Below are positions 26,556-39,200 of a DNA stretch of 64,000 nucleotides, piece after piece. How positions within the stretch are numbered: position 1 is the stretch's first letter; each line of letters opens with the position of its first letter. The position numbers were made by a program, and so were the translations under genes. The stretch spans positions 27,335,916 to 27,399,915 of the forward strand of contig NC_052489.1 in assembly GCF_009730915.1 (NCBI RefSeq). Reading direction: 5' to 3'. Under the pieces are notes generated by a model that worked only from the letters and a program-made list of their open reading frames with translations, had not been told where the DNA came from and ran no database searches. The stretch is from Dioscorea cayenensis subsp. rotundata. Taxonomy: Eukaryota; Streptophyta; Magnoliopsida; Dioscoreales; Dioscoreaceae.

Positions 26556-29480
26556 ATGAGAGAGGATATATCAAATGATAACCGAACAAAGGCGTGCAAA
26601 ATCCCTGATCAAAACCAGAATCTTCGAGGAAATTGCAAAATATTGAAGCCCAAATCCAATTCTTCATGGGGATCTCAAATTGTTAAAGGATTCTCAATAG
26701 ACAAGAAAACAAAACAGCAACTTTCTGTTGTTGTTAACAAGAATCCACCTCTTCCTTGTTCAGACACCTCTAGTGAGACCAATATGTTGATGTCACAAAA
26801 TTCAAGGGTTAAACGTGCTCTCATTAGTGATTTTCCATGTTCGGGTAATGTATCTCAAGTTCATCCCCATGTTATGGATTGCCACCGGATAATGTCTCCT
26901 TCCTCTCGTGATCTATTTCTTGAGCTAGATCATCTTAGGAACATGCTTAGAGAGTCTAAGGAAAGAGAGTTGGTTCTGCGAGCAGAGCTTACAGAATATA
27001 AGGAAAATTCAAGACTTCTTGAACTCAAAGAAGAACTTGAAGTGAAGAAGATTGAATTGGAAAAACTTAACAGTAAAATCAGTTCACTAGAAACTGAAAA
27101 ATCAAATCTTTCAGAACAATTGGCTTCATTATCTTCAATGTTTGAACACTACAAGACTCATACTCCTGATCAAAGCACAGAAAAGAGTAGCATCTTCTCA
27201 TGGCGACTCTATGGAGGTCCTTGAGCTACGCCGTCTAAACAAGGAGCTTCAACTCCAAAAGAGAAATTTAGCAATCAGGCTCTCATCTGCTGAATCTCAA
27301 CTTATTGCTGTTGCAAAGGTACATTACTCATCCAATCATTGAAGCAGTTATCTTTCTGTTCTTGCTAATTGATTTCATTGTTTCTACATTGCATTTACTG
27401 CAGAGTGACATTGTGGCAAAGGTTGAAGCTGAGGCATCAGTATTAAGGCACACTAATGAAAATCTATCAAAGCAAGTTGAAGGTTTACAGATGAGTAGAT
27501 TGAATGAAGTTGAGGAGCTCGCATATCTTCGATGGGTCAACTCATGCCTACGACAAGAACTTTGCAACTCAGATAAACAATCAAGACAAGGTGTAGATTT
27601 TGATGAAAACTTGAGTAGCGAATGCTAAAAGCCATGACATAGTTGACGTTAGTAAAGATGAAGATAACTTGCATGTATCTCCATGTAAATCTTTCTCTTC
27701 CAGAAACCCGTAGTTCTAAGAAAGCTAGCCCCTTGAAGAAAACATCGAAATGGTCACAGTGTGGTGTAGATTGCCAGAGATTTGAATGTCAGGTTCTCCA
27801 AGATAGTCCTAGACGTCGGCATTCAATAAGCGGACCGAAGGGATGTCTCGAGGACTTGACTCTTAACAAAAGAAGACAATCTGATGGTTTTCTTATGTCC
27901 CAAAGGAGTGGAAAGTGAAGCAACTTCTAATGAAAACTGCCATGTTATCAAAGATACAAATCAGATGATTGCGCAAAAATATGATTTTGGTGCTGGCCAA
28001 AGCCCAAGGTTCTATGTGAGCAAACCAGAACTATGCAAATCTGCAACTTTGGACATTGAAAAGCGGGGGCTGAGGATTCCTAATCCTCCTCCAAAGCCTA
28101 CTGTTTCTGTTTCAGATGTTGCTAAGACTGATGCGCCAGCTGCTGTCCCTCCACCGCCTCCACCACCACCGCCGCCGCCCCCACCCCCACCAAAGTTTCT
28201 AAAACAGAATCCTGGGGTGATGCAGAGAGCTCCAGAGGTTGCAGAACTCTACCACTCACTTATGAAGAGAGATTCCCGAAAGGAGTCTTCTGGTGTAGCA
28301 GCTTTATGATCTTCCTAATGCTGCAAATGTTCGCAGCAGCATGATTGGTGAAATCGAAAACCGATCTTCACATTTGCTGGCGGTAAACAGCTCCATTCTT
28401 ATTCTTCCTCTACTAGTAGAATCTGGTTTATTCCTTGCTTAATTCGTAGACTCAATTGTTTGCATTCAGATAAAAGCTGATGTTGAGACACAAGGTGATT
28501 TTGTGAGGTCTCTGATAAAAGAGGTGAACAATGCAGCATACCAGGACATCGAGGATGTAGTTGCATTTGTGAAGTGGCTAGATGATGAACTCTGTTTTCT
28601 TGTAAGTAATAAACTTTGGGAATGTTTTGACTAAAGTTTTATAGTTGCATAGCAATTATCTTGATGTCTTGGCATGCTTTTGTCACACATGAAGGTGGAT
28701 GAAAGAGCAGTCTTAAAGCACTTTGATTGGCCAGAGAAGAAAGCTGACACTTTGCGGGAGGCAGCATTCGGTTATCGTGATATGAAAAGATTGGAATCAG
28801 AAGGTTTGCAATTACGAAGACGATCCCCGTCTTCCTTGTGATATTGCATTAAAGAAAATGGTTGCACTGTCAGATAAGTAAGAAACGAAAACTTTTCAGT
28901 TTCTAAACAATTAGTTACTTGCTTATCTAAAATCCTGGTTTTCAGAATTGAACGAGGCGCCTACAACTTACTTCGAACAAGAGATGTCATGATGCGGCAT
29001 TGCAAGGACTTTCAAATTCCAACAGATTGGTTACTTGAGACTGGGATTATCAGCAAGGTATGCATCTTAATGGGATTGCTTACTAACATTGTGTTTGATA
29101 ACTGTTAATGATGCAAAAACTATAGTATTCCTTTCCAATGATGTTTGCAAGATTTGCTGTCCACTGTTGCAGATAAAATTCGGTTCAGTCAAGTTGGCAA
29201 AGCAATACATGAAAAGAGTGGCCATGGAACTCCAGAACATGGGAACAAATGACAAGGATCCTGCTTTAGAGTACATGCTACTTCAGGGTGTGAGATTTGC
29301 TTTCAGAATCCACCAGGTAGATTTATAACAAATAGTACATTCCTTAGTACTGCAACATTGAAAAATGACTCATCCTTTGCATTTTACTTGCAGTTTGCAG
29401 GAGGTTTCGATGCAGAAACAATGCACGCATTCGAGGAACTTCGAGATCTTGCACATGAAAGACACAAGAACAGAGAATAA
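26556..29480 (+). pseudogene. CHUP1/IPGA1-family gene with about six frameshifts
   Basis: The family comprises coiled-coil, proline-rich cytoskeletal proteins. CHUP1 anchors chloroplasts to actin; relatives act on microtubules. Seven exons are clear: 26556-27318, 27404-28382, 28470-28601, 28695-28877, 28946-29057, 29173-29316, 29394-29480. The coiled coil is at about 26930-27310 (ELRRLNKELQLQKRNLAIRL). A poly-proline run lies at 28150-28192. The conserved C-terminal domain follows (NPGVMQRAPEVAELYHSLMK, DVETQGDFVRSLIKEVNNA, YQDIEDVVAFVKWLDDELCF, HFDWPEKKADTLREAAFG, KIKFGSVKLAKQYMKRVAME). Family sequence stays recognisable throughout, but the frame jumps by +1 near 27170, 27620, 27705, 27910, 28300 and 28803 (an extra G in GAAGGTTTGC). 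Splice sites are intact and there are few other lesions. That means recent pseudogenisation or local assembly error. Adjacent minus-strand genes show no such errors. Confidence 0.75.
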
Positions 29481-30639
29481 AATCAAAATCAACAGAAAAT
29501 GTACATTATATGTAGGAAGAAGAAGGCATCAGAAATTTTTTTGATGAAGCTTAAAAGATGTCTTCATATTGTTGCTATGATGCTTTTGCTGTTGTTGTTG
29601 TTGTCAATGAATCTGTTTTGATTGGAATCTGATCAACTTGATGTTATTCAGTACAAAGCACTTAAATTTTTGAAAAAAAAAGAAAAAGAAAAGAAAAAGT
29701 CCCAAGTTGTTGTTGTTTGATATTTTGTTCTCTGAGCAAGAGTGATTGCAGAGTGTCAGATAGCTGCACTGCAATGGCACCATTTCTGTTCATCAGAAAA
29801 GAGCACCATGCCCTGCAATCATATAAAGATCAGCTGAGCCAGTGCAGCCAAATTTGGCAGCTCTTTGAGGCCAACTGGGAGAGAATTCTTGGGACTTTCA
29901 CAGACCAAGAAAAGTGAGCCTGGATTTGACACCATGACATGATAGAACACATTCCCAACTTTATTTTTATTTTTTCTTATCCTCACATTTTGTCCATTTC
30001 TTTTCACCATTAAAAATATAGAAATGGACATACATTCATGCCAGAGCATCAGAAATGTTTTTAATGTTACAATGAATGGCACTAAAAAGTCAGAGACCAA
30101 AACTGAGATGACATATCAATCTCATCCTGATTAGTGAGATGAGCTCTAGAAGATGAAGAAGAAGAAGACAGTATCAAAGTTCAATCATGGTTGTCATTAA
30201 GGTTTGATTTGGTTTATAATTTGATGCCTTTGAGATCTTGTTAAGTGGCTGATCATTTGGCATTAAGGATCTAAGTAGTGACTGACACAGAGGTCCACTC
30301 ATTTTGTGGGAGTTTTATGGTGGACCATAGAATTACTTTTTCTTCTCCAACCTAATTAGACACCATGATTGTTACATGTTTTTTTTTAGTATATAAATAA
30401 ATCAGTCTGTTATTGACTAATTAATCACATTTCATTGAAACTAAAAAAGCAACATACAATAACTGGAGTTATAAACTGGTCATATTTTTATGTATGAGTG
30501 TGAAAAAAAAAACCAAAACTATCCTTAAACATGTTTAAATATGGTTATTTAACCATGGGAAGTGTATATAAAAAATCTTGATTTTGTCTCAGTAATTATA
30601 TATGGAGTTTTTGGAGTTGTATATGATAGATAAGTTTTA
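29481..30639. other. 3' flank of CHUP1-like gene; no gene supported
   Basis: It contains the probable 3' UTR (a TTGTTG run near 29590-29603) and a GC-richer stretch at about 29720-29930 that includes a short perfect palindrome GCCAAATTTGGC near 29850. I could not match it to a known protein or microRNA. Confidence 0.4.
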
Positions 30640-31090
30640 TAGAATAATTATTAACGTTGCTATGACGTACAAGTCTGAATGTTGGACTCTTAAGAAAACA
30701 TACTAAAATATTAACATGACTAAGAAGAAAATATTAACATGGAGGATTTTGGGTATTAATAAAAAAAACTGATTAATAAATGAATTTATCCTAAATAGAA
30801 TAAGCGTGATGTGTATCAGTGACAAATTAACGATCAATAGATGCAGCGTGATGTGTATCAGTGACAAATTAACGATCAGTAGATGCTCCTATCATGATAG
30901 TGGTAGTATTTTAGATAAAAGTGTCATAAAAAAATAGATGTGTAAATAAACCTAAAAAGTGTATAGTGAAAGCTTAAACTTAATGATACGTCTATTCTTA
31001 ATGTATCTAGCCTTTTGCCTTTTAATAAAAAAATGTGATAGGAAAAAATTCAAATAGCCAAACTCCAAATAATTGAGACTAATAGTTTTT
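30640..31090 (+). mobile_element. Degenerate LINE relic (RTE-like reverse transcriptase tail)
   Basis: Translated pieces echo the C-terminal end of RTE-type LINE ORFs. Around 30670-30700 a segment reads YKSECWTLKK (family: YGSECWALKK), then pieces resembling the motif RNEYIRNRIGV followed by a KL..NRLRWFGH-like block (here SVMCISDKLTINRC), and finally LRLIVFV near 31073. Many stops are present and no full frame survives. It is an old 5'-truncated copy in sense orientation. Confidence 0.5.
30804..30887. repeat. 42-bp tandem duplication inside LINE relic
   Basis: Units 30804-30845 and 30846-30887 differ at only a couple of positions, so the duplication is much younger than the decayed LINE that contains it. 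Confidence 0.9.
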
Positions 31091-32839
31091 GTTAATATTG
31101 TTGCTATTATTATTTATAAAAATTTCTACAATTTACATGGTATATAAAAAGACAAATGTATATAACATTCGTACAAATATCATACAGACTCTTCTATTTC
31201 TTCCCATAGAACTCATAAAAATAAAAATCATAAAAGAAAATACTAAGAATATTAACAGGGTTATTATAACACTATAATGCACATGCATAACTTCAAAAGT
31301 TTAGAACCAATAAACTATTTGATATTTGTCACTAATAAATATTAATTTAAACTACACAATTGTCATGCAGTCCTCATCATAATATTTAATAGAAATATAA
31401 AGTAATCATAATTAAATAAAATTAATAATTTAAAATTACAAAAATACAATTATTGTATTATTAACTTATGTCACTACACCACATACATGAAATCCTCTGT
31501 GGTCCATCAAAGTTTGCTCAATCAATTATGTTAACCTATATAATAATATATTAATTATAAAATATAGGACTCATGCAAATGCCTGAGAAAGTTGGAGGGT
31601 CAAATCAATGGCCTTACAGGATGATCTAAAGAATGAATTCATGCGGATCCGGAGCTAAAAAAAACTTTTCTAATTATCATAAAAGTTGATATTCATTTTT
31701 TTTTTCTAAAATAAAATTTAAACTTTATGACAAAAAGGATTAGTACTGACCTCTCTACATTTCAAGGATTTAATTTACAACCTGGCAATATTTAAATAAA
31801 TAATGTAAATAAATAAATAAATAAACAAATCACCATGTGCTTTAATTCTATATAATTTCTCAATAAAAAAAAGATTTAATTGCCGTTCAAGTCCCTCTAA
31901 TTATGTATTTTCTGTCTTTTTAGTTATTTTGATATTTTTAGATAGAACTAAGTCCTCATATTTGGTCGAATTGCGTTGTTCTAGTCCACTTCAATGTTTT
32001 TAGATACAATTAAATCTTTACATTTACACTTACGCATCTACACTACAAACTAGAATGACCTAACTCGACTAAATATGAGAATTTAATTGTACAAAAAAAT
32101 ATTACAAAGACTAAAAGGGCAGAAAGTACACAATTACAGAAACTCATACAGCAATTAAACCTAAAAAAAATATAACATTAATAATGCAATGTCAGAACAA
32201 TGTATTCCATTAGATAAAATTAACACCACACAATCCGCTATATAATTTTTAAAACATAAGCAAATATCAATCTATAAAAAAAATTGTTAATAACACTTAA
32301 AAAACAATTATCAGAAACAGATCATTCACTTTTATTAGCAGTGAAAATTATGAGAGAGTAACTATTTAATCAAATCCGAAATTCTACGTCTAAAATTTAT
32401 GGACTAGCTAAGAAAATTATTACTTCATAATCATAATGAACACTTTTGAAGTGGCAGATAAATAAATTTAGCTCATATATCTATAAATATATATATATAT
32501 TGATAACAATGAATTAATCGTATTTTATAAAAAACAAAAACAAAAGAAAGGAAAGCCACAAATAATAAAAATTAAAGAGGAAAAGAAACAAACACAAAGT
32601 CAAACAAGTTAGGATGTCATCACTAGAGGTGATGCACTTCTAACACCTAAACAACCAAAAAATATATATATAAAAAAAAAGCATTGCCGAAAATACGAAG
32701 CTCGCAAAAGATAATGATGACCATCTTCAACAGTCAAAGGAAAAAAATAAAGGGTAGATTTCTCCCGATGCAAATAGTTCATGTTGCCTCTATATACTCA
32801 ATCGGTCATGTGCGCTCAAGAAGACTAAGAAACACTTGA
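31091..32839. other. AT-rich TE-bearing spacer, no gene
   Basis: Apart from the foldback element at 31873-32161 no gene or RNA is recognisable. Chance frames (for example 31089-31277) are AT-rich low-complexity sequence. Confidence 0.5.
31873..32161. mobile_element. Foldback MITE-like element, about 290 bp
   Basis: The left end (GATTTAATTGCCGTTCAAGT) and the reverse complement of the right end (GGTTTAATTGCTGTATGAGT) are alike. Similarity continues inward for about 100 bp, including TTTTCTGTCTTTTTAGTTAT on the left against TTTCTGCCCTTTTAGTCTTT from the right, and CATATTTGGTCGAATT against CATATTTAGTCGAGTT. The element is therefore nearly all inverted repeat. It has no coding capacity. The superfamily is not assigned. 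Confidence 0.7.
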
Positions 32840-33112
32840 GCTTTTAGTTCATATTTTTTGTGTTTAATTTTCTTTTCCCAGCTATTCTCTCACTATATAT
32901 ATTCATCTACAAAGCTATTTAATTTTTTATGTTCATATTTTTGTCTACAAAGCTGCTTTATCTTTTCGTTGTTTTTCCTATTTTTATACTTCTAGTTGTT
33001 CTATGTCTCACTTTTGATGAGAGTTTTTGTTCTTTTTAGTAGTTATTTTTCCGGTACTAATTTGTACTTTTTTTAAAAATAAATTTATGATTTATTTATA
33101 TTTATAAAAAAA
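32840..33112 (+). mobile_element. LINE 3'-end relic
   Basis: This is a T-rich sense-strand 3' UTR-like sequence ending in AAAAATAAATTTATGATTTAT and an A-rich tail near 33105. It shares with the copies at 54530-54772 and 62205-62735 a short hairpin (here CTCACTTTTGATGAG, near 33008-33022) and the terminal TTTAT-ATTTAT motif. It is 5'-truncated and non-coding. Its left limit is uncertain. Confidence 0.45.
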
Positions 33113-33407
33113 ATTATATATATAATCTATAATTAATCAAAAGCAAGGAGAGGGAGGGGAGCAGGTCCAGCGAGACAATTACACAAATAAAAAAAAAACC
33201 CAAAAACATCCCCACATTCAGAGAAGAAGAAACAAAGTAGTAATAATAATAATAATAATAAAAACAACATGAAGTGACATTGGTAGTGAAGTTGAGAGCT
33301 GAGATGAAGTTGAAGTTGAAGTTGAAGTGAAGTGAATCGTCAGTCTGCCATGACACCAGTCCATCCCACGAGTTGGATGTCTACGTTGTGGCTCCCACCC
33401 TTCCTCC

Positions 33408-33434
33408 TTCTCCTCCTCCTCCTCCTCCTCCTCC
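33408..33434. repeat. (TCC)n pyrimidine tract in LSH leader
   Basis: Repeated TCC/CTT triplets at about 33400-33480 upstream of the LSH start form a strong pyrimidine tract, common in plant promoters and 5' UTRs. Confidence 0.85.
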
Positions 33435-33612
33435 CCTAATTCCTTCTCATCCTTCTCCTCCTCCCCCTTATCACCCTCTTCTTCCACCCACCCTTTAATC
33501 TCCTTCTCCATTCTTGATTCATGCACACCATTGTTATCTCTTAACCAACTCCAATATCCATCCCACAACAACAACAAAGAAGCAACAAAGAAGCAACAAT
33601 TAAAGAATCAAC

Positions 33613-34266
33613 ATGATGACATCTTCAGAACCAAACATGGACAACAGTAGTAGACCAAGCCGCTACGAATCCCAGAAACGCAGAGACTGGAACACCTTCG
33701 GCCAATACCTCAAGAACCACCGCCCACCACTAGCCCTCTCTCGCTGCAGCGGAGCACACGTCCTTGAGTTCCTCCGTTACTTAGATCAGTTCGGCAAAAC
33801 CAAAGTTCACAACCTTGGCTGCCCATTCTTTGGCCACCCTCACCCTCCTGCCCCTTGTCCTTGCCCTCTTCGTCAAGCTTGGGGTAGCCTTGATGCCCTT
33901 GTCGGCCGTCTCCGTGCTGCCTTTGAGGAGAACGGTGGCCATCCTGATGCTAATCCTTTTGGCGCTCGCGCTGTCCGGTTGTATCTCCGTGAAGTTCGTG
34001 ACTCTCAGGCTAAAGCTCGTGGCATTGCTTATGAGAAGAAGAAGCGTAAGCGCCCACCTCCTCCTCCTCCTTCTCTTTCTCCTCCTCATCCTCCTCCTTC
34101 TCATCCTCATCCTCATCCTAATTATCCTCCTTATCCTCTTTCTACTTCTCTTCATCTGCCGTCCCATCCATCATCGGACTTCACTGTTCACCCTCATCTT
34201 TTGATGATGCTCCCTGCTTCTGCTGCTTCTGATGATCTTATGCTTCCTTTGCCTGTTCTTCATTAA
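33613..34266 (+). CDS. ALOG/LSH-family nuclear regulator
   Basis: It belongs to the LIGHT-DEPENDENT SHORT HYPOCOTYLS / G1-like family, which are DNA-binding regulators of organ boundaries, meristem and inflorescence architecture. It is a single exon of 217 residues. The ALOG domain spans about residues 15-140: [40 protein letters not shown], the inserted zinc-ribbon-like part with [19 protein letters not shown], then [20 protein letters not shown]. The basic KKKRKR just after it is the usual nuclear localisation signal. The C-terminal 75 residues are an unusual low-complexity P/H/S tail. The start is the first of two adjacent ATGs. The leader contains TCC and AAGTTG repeats. No defect is seen. 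Confidence 0.95.
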   Translation: MMTSSEPNMDNSSRPSRYESQKRRDWNTFGQYLKNHRPPLALSRCSGAHVLEFLRYLDQFGKTKVHNLGCPFFGHPHPPAPCPCPLRQAWGSLDALVGRLRAAFEENGGHPDANPFGARAVRLYLREVRDSQAKARGIAYEKKKRKRPPPPPPSLSPPHPPPSHPHPHPNYPPYPLSTSLHLPSHPSSDFTVHPHLLMMLPASAASDDLMLPLPVLH

Positions 34267-35779
34267 TTAGCTGAACTTTTAGGTAATCCATTATTAGTTT
34301 TAGCAGTAGTAGCAGTACTACTATATATAGTTGTTGTTGTTGTTGTTGTTTTTTTCTTGTTTGATTTTCTGTTAAGATGAAGATGAAGATGAAGATGAAG
34401 AAGAAGGAGCAAGACATTGGTTTGTGGTTCTTTGATTGTATATGTTATCATGCATGCAGTTGTGGTCCTTGTTGATGAGATGAGCTCTTCTTAATTTAAG
34501 CATGGAAGACTTAAATGATGTTTCATTTGTCCTTAATCCCTTGCAGCTTAAAGCTACTGATGCTCTTCTCTAAACTAAACTTATAAACAAAACAAAACTA
34601 ATCTTGCAAAGTAACTGTTTGTTGTGACTGTGATTGGCATAGGCATTGGTGGAATTAATGCTCTTGATTCTGATTGTGATTGTCTCATGTATTTTAGTTT
34701 GCCCTCTTCTAATTGATTTAATTGATTTCATGTCGACATTAAAGTAATCCATCATTGTGTTTCTGCTCCTCAGTTTAATTTAGTGCAATATATAGTGTGA
34801 CTTCAAACACTACTATTGAAGGTTGTGATTTTTCCTCGTCATTACTTGGATGTAAAGAAGGAATTAGTTCTTACATCATTAAGTACTACAAAAGTTCTGT
34901 GACATATTCTGAAATTTCTTCAACTTGACATTGTCTCAAATGCCGTACAAAATAAGAAGCATTTTGTTCATCTATATATATTTTCTGCAAATCAATAACT
35001 ATGAAGTTCTGACATGCATTTTTACCCTAATTAAGCACATTATCATCCCAAAACAATCAATTATTGTTGAACCATTGAAAAAGCTAGCATGCATAACTTG
35101 AAAATAGTGAATATCTCTATCTATCTGTCTATCTATCCATACATGTCTCTAAGTTTGCTGAAAAGGCAAATGCCAACCAAAACAAGATCAAAAGCCACAA
35201 TTAATAGTTTATAATAAACAACCACACCTTCTTCTCTAATCTTAGTTTAAAGCCAAAGCTGGTGATTCATGTCCTTTAGAACGCTTATTATATAAATAAA
35301 CCATCACCAAACTGAATAAACTAGAAAAACAACCAAATTAGGAAATGTCTGGTTACAATAATCACATGATGAACAAGATCTAATTAAAGTTCTCACAAGA
35401 CTAATTGTGGTCCTTAATTAAGCTTCAACATTATCAAAACCACCATTAGAATTTGGTGGACATAAATTCATTGCAAACCCACCCACTTCCACATAAGTTG
35501 ACCATTTTGTTAAGTGCTTCCATTTATATCAACGTCTATTGGAAAACCTTCACTTTCCAAGCCAACTATCAATCTAATCAAACTACTCTAATCACATCAC
35601 TAGGCTCTTCCTAGATTTCACTTCGTTCTCTTTGTATTTTATGACTTTCTAAACTCGCTTCATTTTATCAGTAGGCTAACAACTTCATCTATTTTCCTTT
35701 TTTTAATAATAAATTATGTACGTAAAAAAATTTGTTTATAATGTTTTTTTTTTTTAAATCAAGAATACTACTGCTTTGA
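34267..35779. other. LSH 3' flank and AT-rich spacer
   Basis: The LSH 3' UTR carries a GATGAA-type purine repeat at about 34375-34404 and TTG repeats near 34330. A (CTAT/CTGT)n tract lies near 35115-35140. No further gene is recognisable. Confidence 0.5.
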
Positions 35780-36260
35780 AATGTGTGCCGGAGAAGTAGG
35801 AAACTTATGGCCGTTTGATTTGACGTTGATGTGATGCGTCGTGGCGGGAGGAGTGTCGAATAGGAAGTTACCACGTGTCCACATGACCCCTTTCCTGTCC
35901 CATGACTTCCCGACAAACTGGAGTCTCACCTCGCAACATCATCTTTATTACGATTTTACCCTTCATTATTTTTAATTGTTTTAATTTTTTAATTTTTCCT
36001 TAATTTAGCAATGATGTGAATACAAACAATTTTTTGGGGGATGATATAAATATAATTATTAAAATATTATGTGAGTTTTATTATGGTGGGTGTAGGGTCA
36101 ATAGGGGTAGATGGGGAAAATGAGTGAGAGAGTGGGAGCCACGTTTTGGAGTGTTGGGTTTCGGATCGTTATGAAATGTCTTGTCATGTGATGATAGCGG
36201 GTTCTTCTCGGATCTTGGGACTTACAGTGCCCTTGGATCCGCTTACCCGCTCAACTGCCC
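35780..36260. other. GC-richer block with G-box, function unknown
   Basis: It stands out from the AT-rich surroundings. It contains CACGTG at 35872-35877 within TTACCACGTGTCC and several GGG/CCC runs up to about 36250 (near TTGGATCCGCTTACCCGCTC). It has no long frame and no recognisable protein. It could be a promoter or enhancer of LSH, the remnant of a lost gene, or a non-coding transcript. Confidence 0.3.
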
Positions 36261-39200
36261 AAGTACTTTTGTATTTAATTTTATTTATTTATTTATTCCT
36301 TTTTTATTTGTAAAAAATAAAAAAAAAGTTTTGATAAATAAGTACCCATTAATCTCTTAAAAAAATTTAAATAAAATCATGTTGTTAATTAAAATATGTA
36401 TTTAATTTAATTTATATTTATAAAATTAAATATTCCATGCATTCGTTTATTTGTTGACTTACATTAAAAAAATAAAAAAAATGTGAAATAAAATTACTTT
36501 ATTTTACTAATAATTTTTATTTATTAATACCGAAATTTTTATATTGTGAACTTATATATTTTTTTAATAGACAAGTTCAAACTTCAATTTATGTAGATAA
36601 AGAGACAGTCACATAAGTGTTTTCATATATTAACTTTTTATTCGTGTTTGTTTTTGACGTGACTTATTAACATTCTTTAGTTAATATATATACATATATA
36701 ATTTTTTAGACAATTTCCGCTATAATTTTTATACATGAATATATTTTTTGAATTTAATTCAATGTAGGTGTCTTTAAATATATTTTGAGTAATATAGAGG
36801 GCATCGAATTGATGATGCAAGTATACAAATGAATCATGACAAGCATGCTACGTCCATCAAGGTGCATGCATGTATGTGCATAGCATTTGAAAAGCTTATA
36901 TATATATATATTTATTTATTTATGCATATTACTCCAACAAGATAACGCTACACAATTGCTGCTAATATTATCTTGCATGGGCCCATGTTTCCCAAATTCT
37001 CTTCTTTCCATCATCTCCTTCTCATATGCACAAGTGAGGTCAATGCATGTATGGCATCAACCTTTAGAGTTGGTTTGATGATCAATCAATGTCCAGCTCA
37101 GTCAGTGCCTTCCAACTCACAGAATAAAATAAAATGAAAAAGGAAAAATATCACACAGTGTAATTTGGCGAGAGATTAATTAAGAACCAATGGTACAAAG
37201 AAAAGCATGCATGGCATCAGACATGGAAAAAAAGCATACAAAGAGCTGCTGCTAAATTTAATGATTCTATTCTTCTTTAAAATGATTCCTAGAGATAAAG
37301 GATACTCCACTTACAATGGTCATAAGTCTTCAAAGGTAAAGTATTAAAAAAGTTAAGCATGATTTTTAACATGTTCTCTTAATCCTTGAACTAATGAAAA
37401 AGAATAAATTTGATGAAGATGATGATCACAACATATATATGAAAAATGAGATGTACTGATGTGTCTCTAAGATAGCCACACAAGAACATATATATATATA
37501 TATACACACACATTATATATATAATGTAACAATGAGGCTGTCAAGCATTTGGAGAAGATGTCTTGGTGGCTGAAATGAAAGAGAGTTATCATATATGGAA
37601 TTGACTCCACTGATAGCCACAAAGAACAGGCTGTATATCATGCCATTCGTTCTCACTAAGGAAAAGAAAGGCACTATATATATCATGCATCTATTGACTG
37701 GAGATATACATGATCAAGACAAACACTTTCTAGTTTCTATTATGTTGTTGCTTTATTTGAAATTTTTAGAAGACAGAAAGAGTGGCAACTGATCTCCACT
37801 AATTTATGAAGTTCTCTCTGATCTTTATATGTGTGTACAAACACAGAGATGGCATGGAGGTTCAAGTAGGAGACATGACATGTTTTTCCTTAATTTTCCA
37901 TTTTTCTCTTCACATAATAAAAGCTGATAAACTACTGTCTATTTGGGTACAGTAATTATGCTAATGTGAGAGTACTGGCAGAAAAAAGAAATACCAACAC
38001 AAAAAGAAGAGATCTCATGAATGTTTTGAAAATATTGTTTGAAACCCTCTTCAAAGATCAACTAGTAGTCAGGAGGATGTAAGTTTTTTGTTTTTTATTT
38101 TATTTTTTATTTTTTGACAGTGAGGATATATAGAAGAATGTTCTATATATTTCATATATAGTTGATATTTAATTACTTACAAGAAAAAAAAAACTAATAT
38201 ACAAAAGGTTAATTAACTCTATAAAATTTCAAAGGCAATCACAGAGAAGGGGTTTTTTTTTTTACTATGGAAATAATATAAAAATGGGTAAAGTTGACAT
38301 TTTATATGTGCCGTGACCATTAAAGTAATAATAATAACAAGAAGACAATATATTACAAAGTATTTCTCAAAAAGAGTTAGCAAATAAATTTTTTATTTTT
38401 TTTTAACATACGAAGTAAAAACCATTTTTTATATACTTTATTCAAATATTCCTCTGAAAAATATATATATAAATTGTTATATTAATTCATAGTAGATTAA
38501 TTATCGACTCTAACGATTTATTAACTCTGTTGTAAGTTTCATGAGATAATAAAAATATGTCATATGTATGTCCAAAATCTTTGTAATAACCATTCCGGCT
38601 TAATATATCCCATATTCATAAGAATTTTTTTTTTTTTTTTGAAATAAAGTTGTATTCTCACATTAATCAAGTAGAATATAACTCCAGCTAAATTTGTGAT
38701 TGCCTCCACACCGAAATGTGTGCATCAATCAATCTCCAGCAAATGATGGTGATCCCGGCATTCCTCCTGCTGGGGCTTATATATATATATAGCTTATGGT
38801 GAGTGGCATGATGTATATACATGGAGGTTTACTACACTGACAGTGACTGCCTTGTCTTCTCTGATGCTGTTGCATTCTTTGCCTCCTCGCTTTTACTCAA
38901 TTCAATCCTGCACGGGTCCTGGAGCAAACTTGTCTTCTTCTTTGCTGGTAATGAAAAAAATTACTTTTTTTTTTAAAAAAAAAAATTGAGCTACTGTAAT
39001 TAAATGCATGTGATTTGCATTAATATATATGCGTTGCATTTCTTTTTTATTAAGTAAATTGTTGTGATGCTCATCCAACTGGTGGTTTCCATATTTTGCG
39101 TTTGCTTAATTTTGTGCAATATTCTCCAATAATCAAGATTTTTGTTGCCAATTTTTATTTTGTTGTGAATAAATTAGCTAGGTGCTGGACAATTTGGATG

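Noticed and set aside
29840-29880. Palindrome GCCAAATTTGGC as part of a microRNA precursor
   Set aside because: Too short, with no extended stem and no match to a conserved plant microRNA that I know.
33781-34204. Frames of about 128 codons on both strands overlapping LSH
   Set aside because: They are Arg- or Leu-rich low complexity caused by the biased codons of the LSH gene. The ALOG frame explains the region.
38740-38960. Candidate microRNA hairpin
   Set aside because: Compared by eye with common conserved plant microRNAs. No matching mature sequence with a complementary arm was found.
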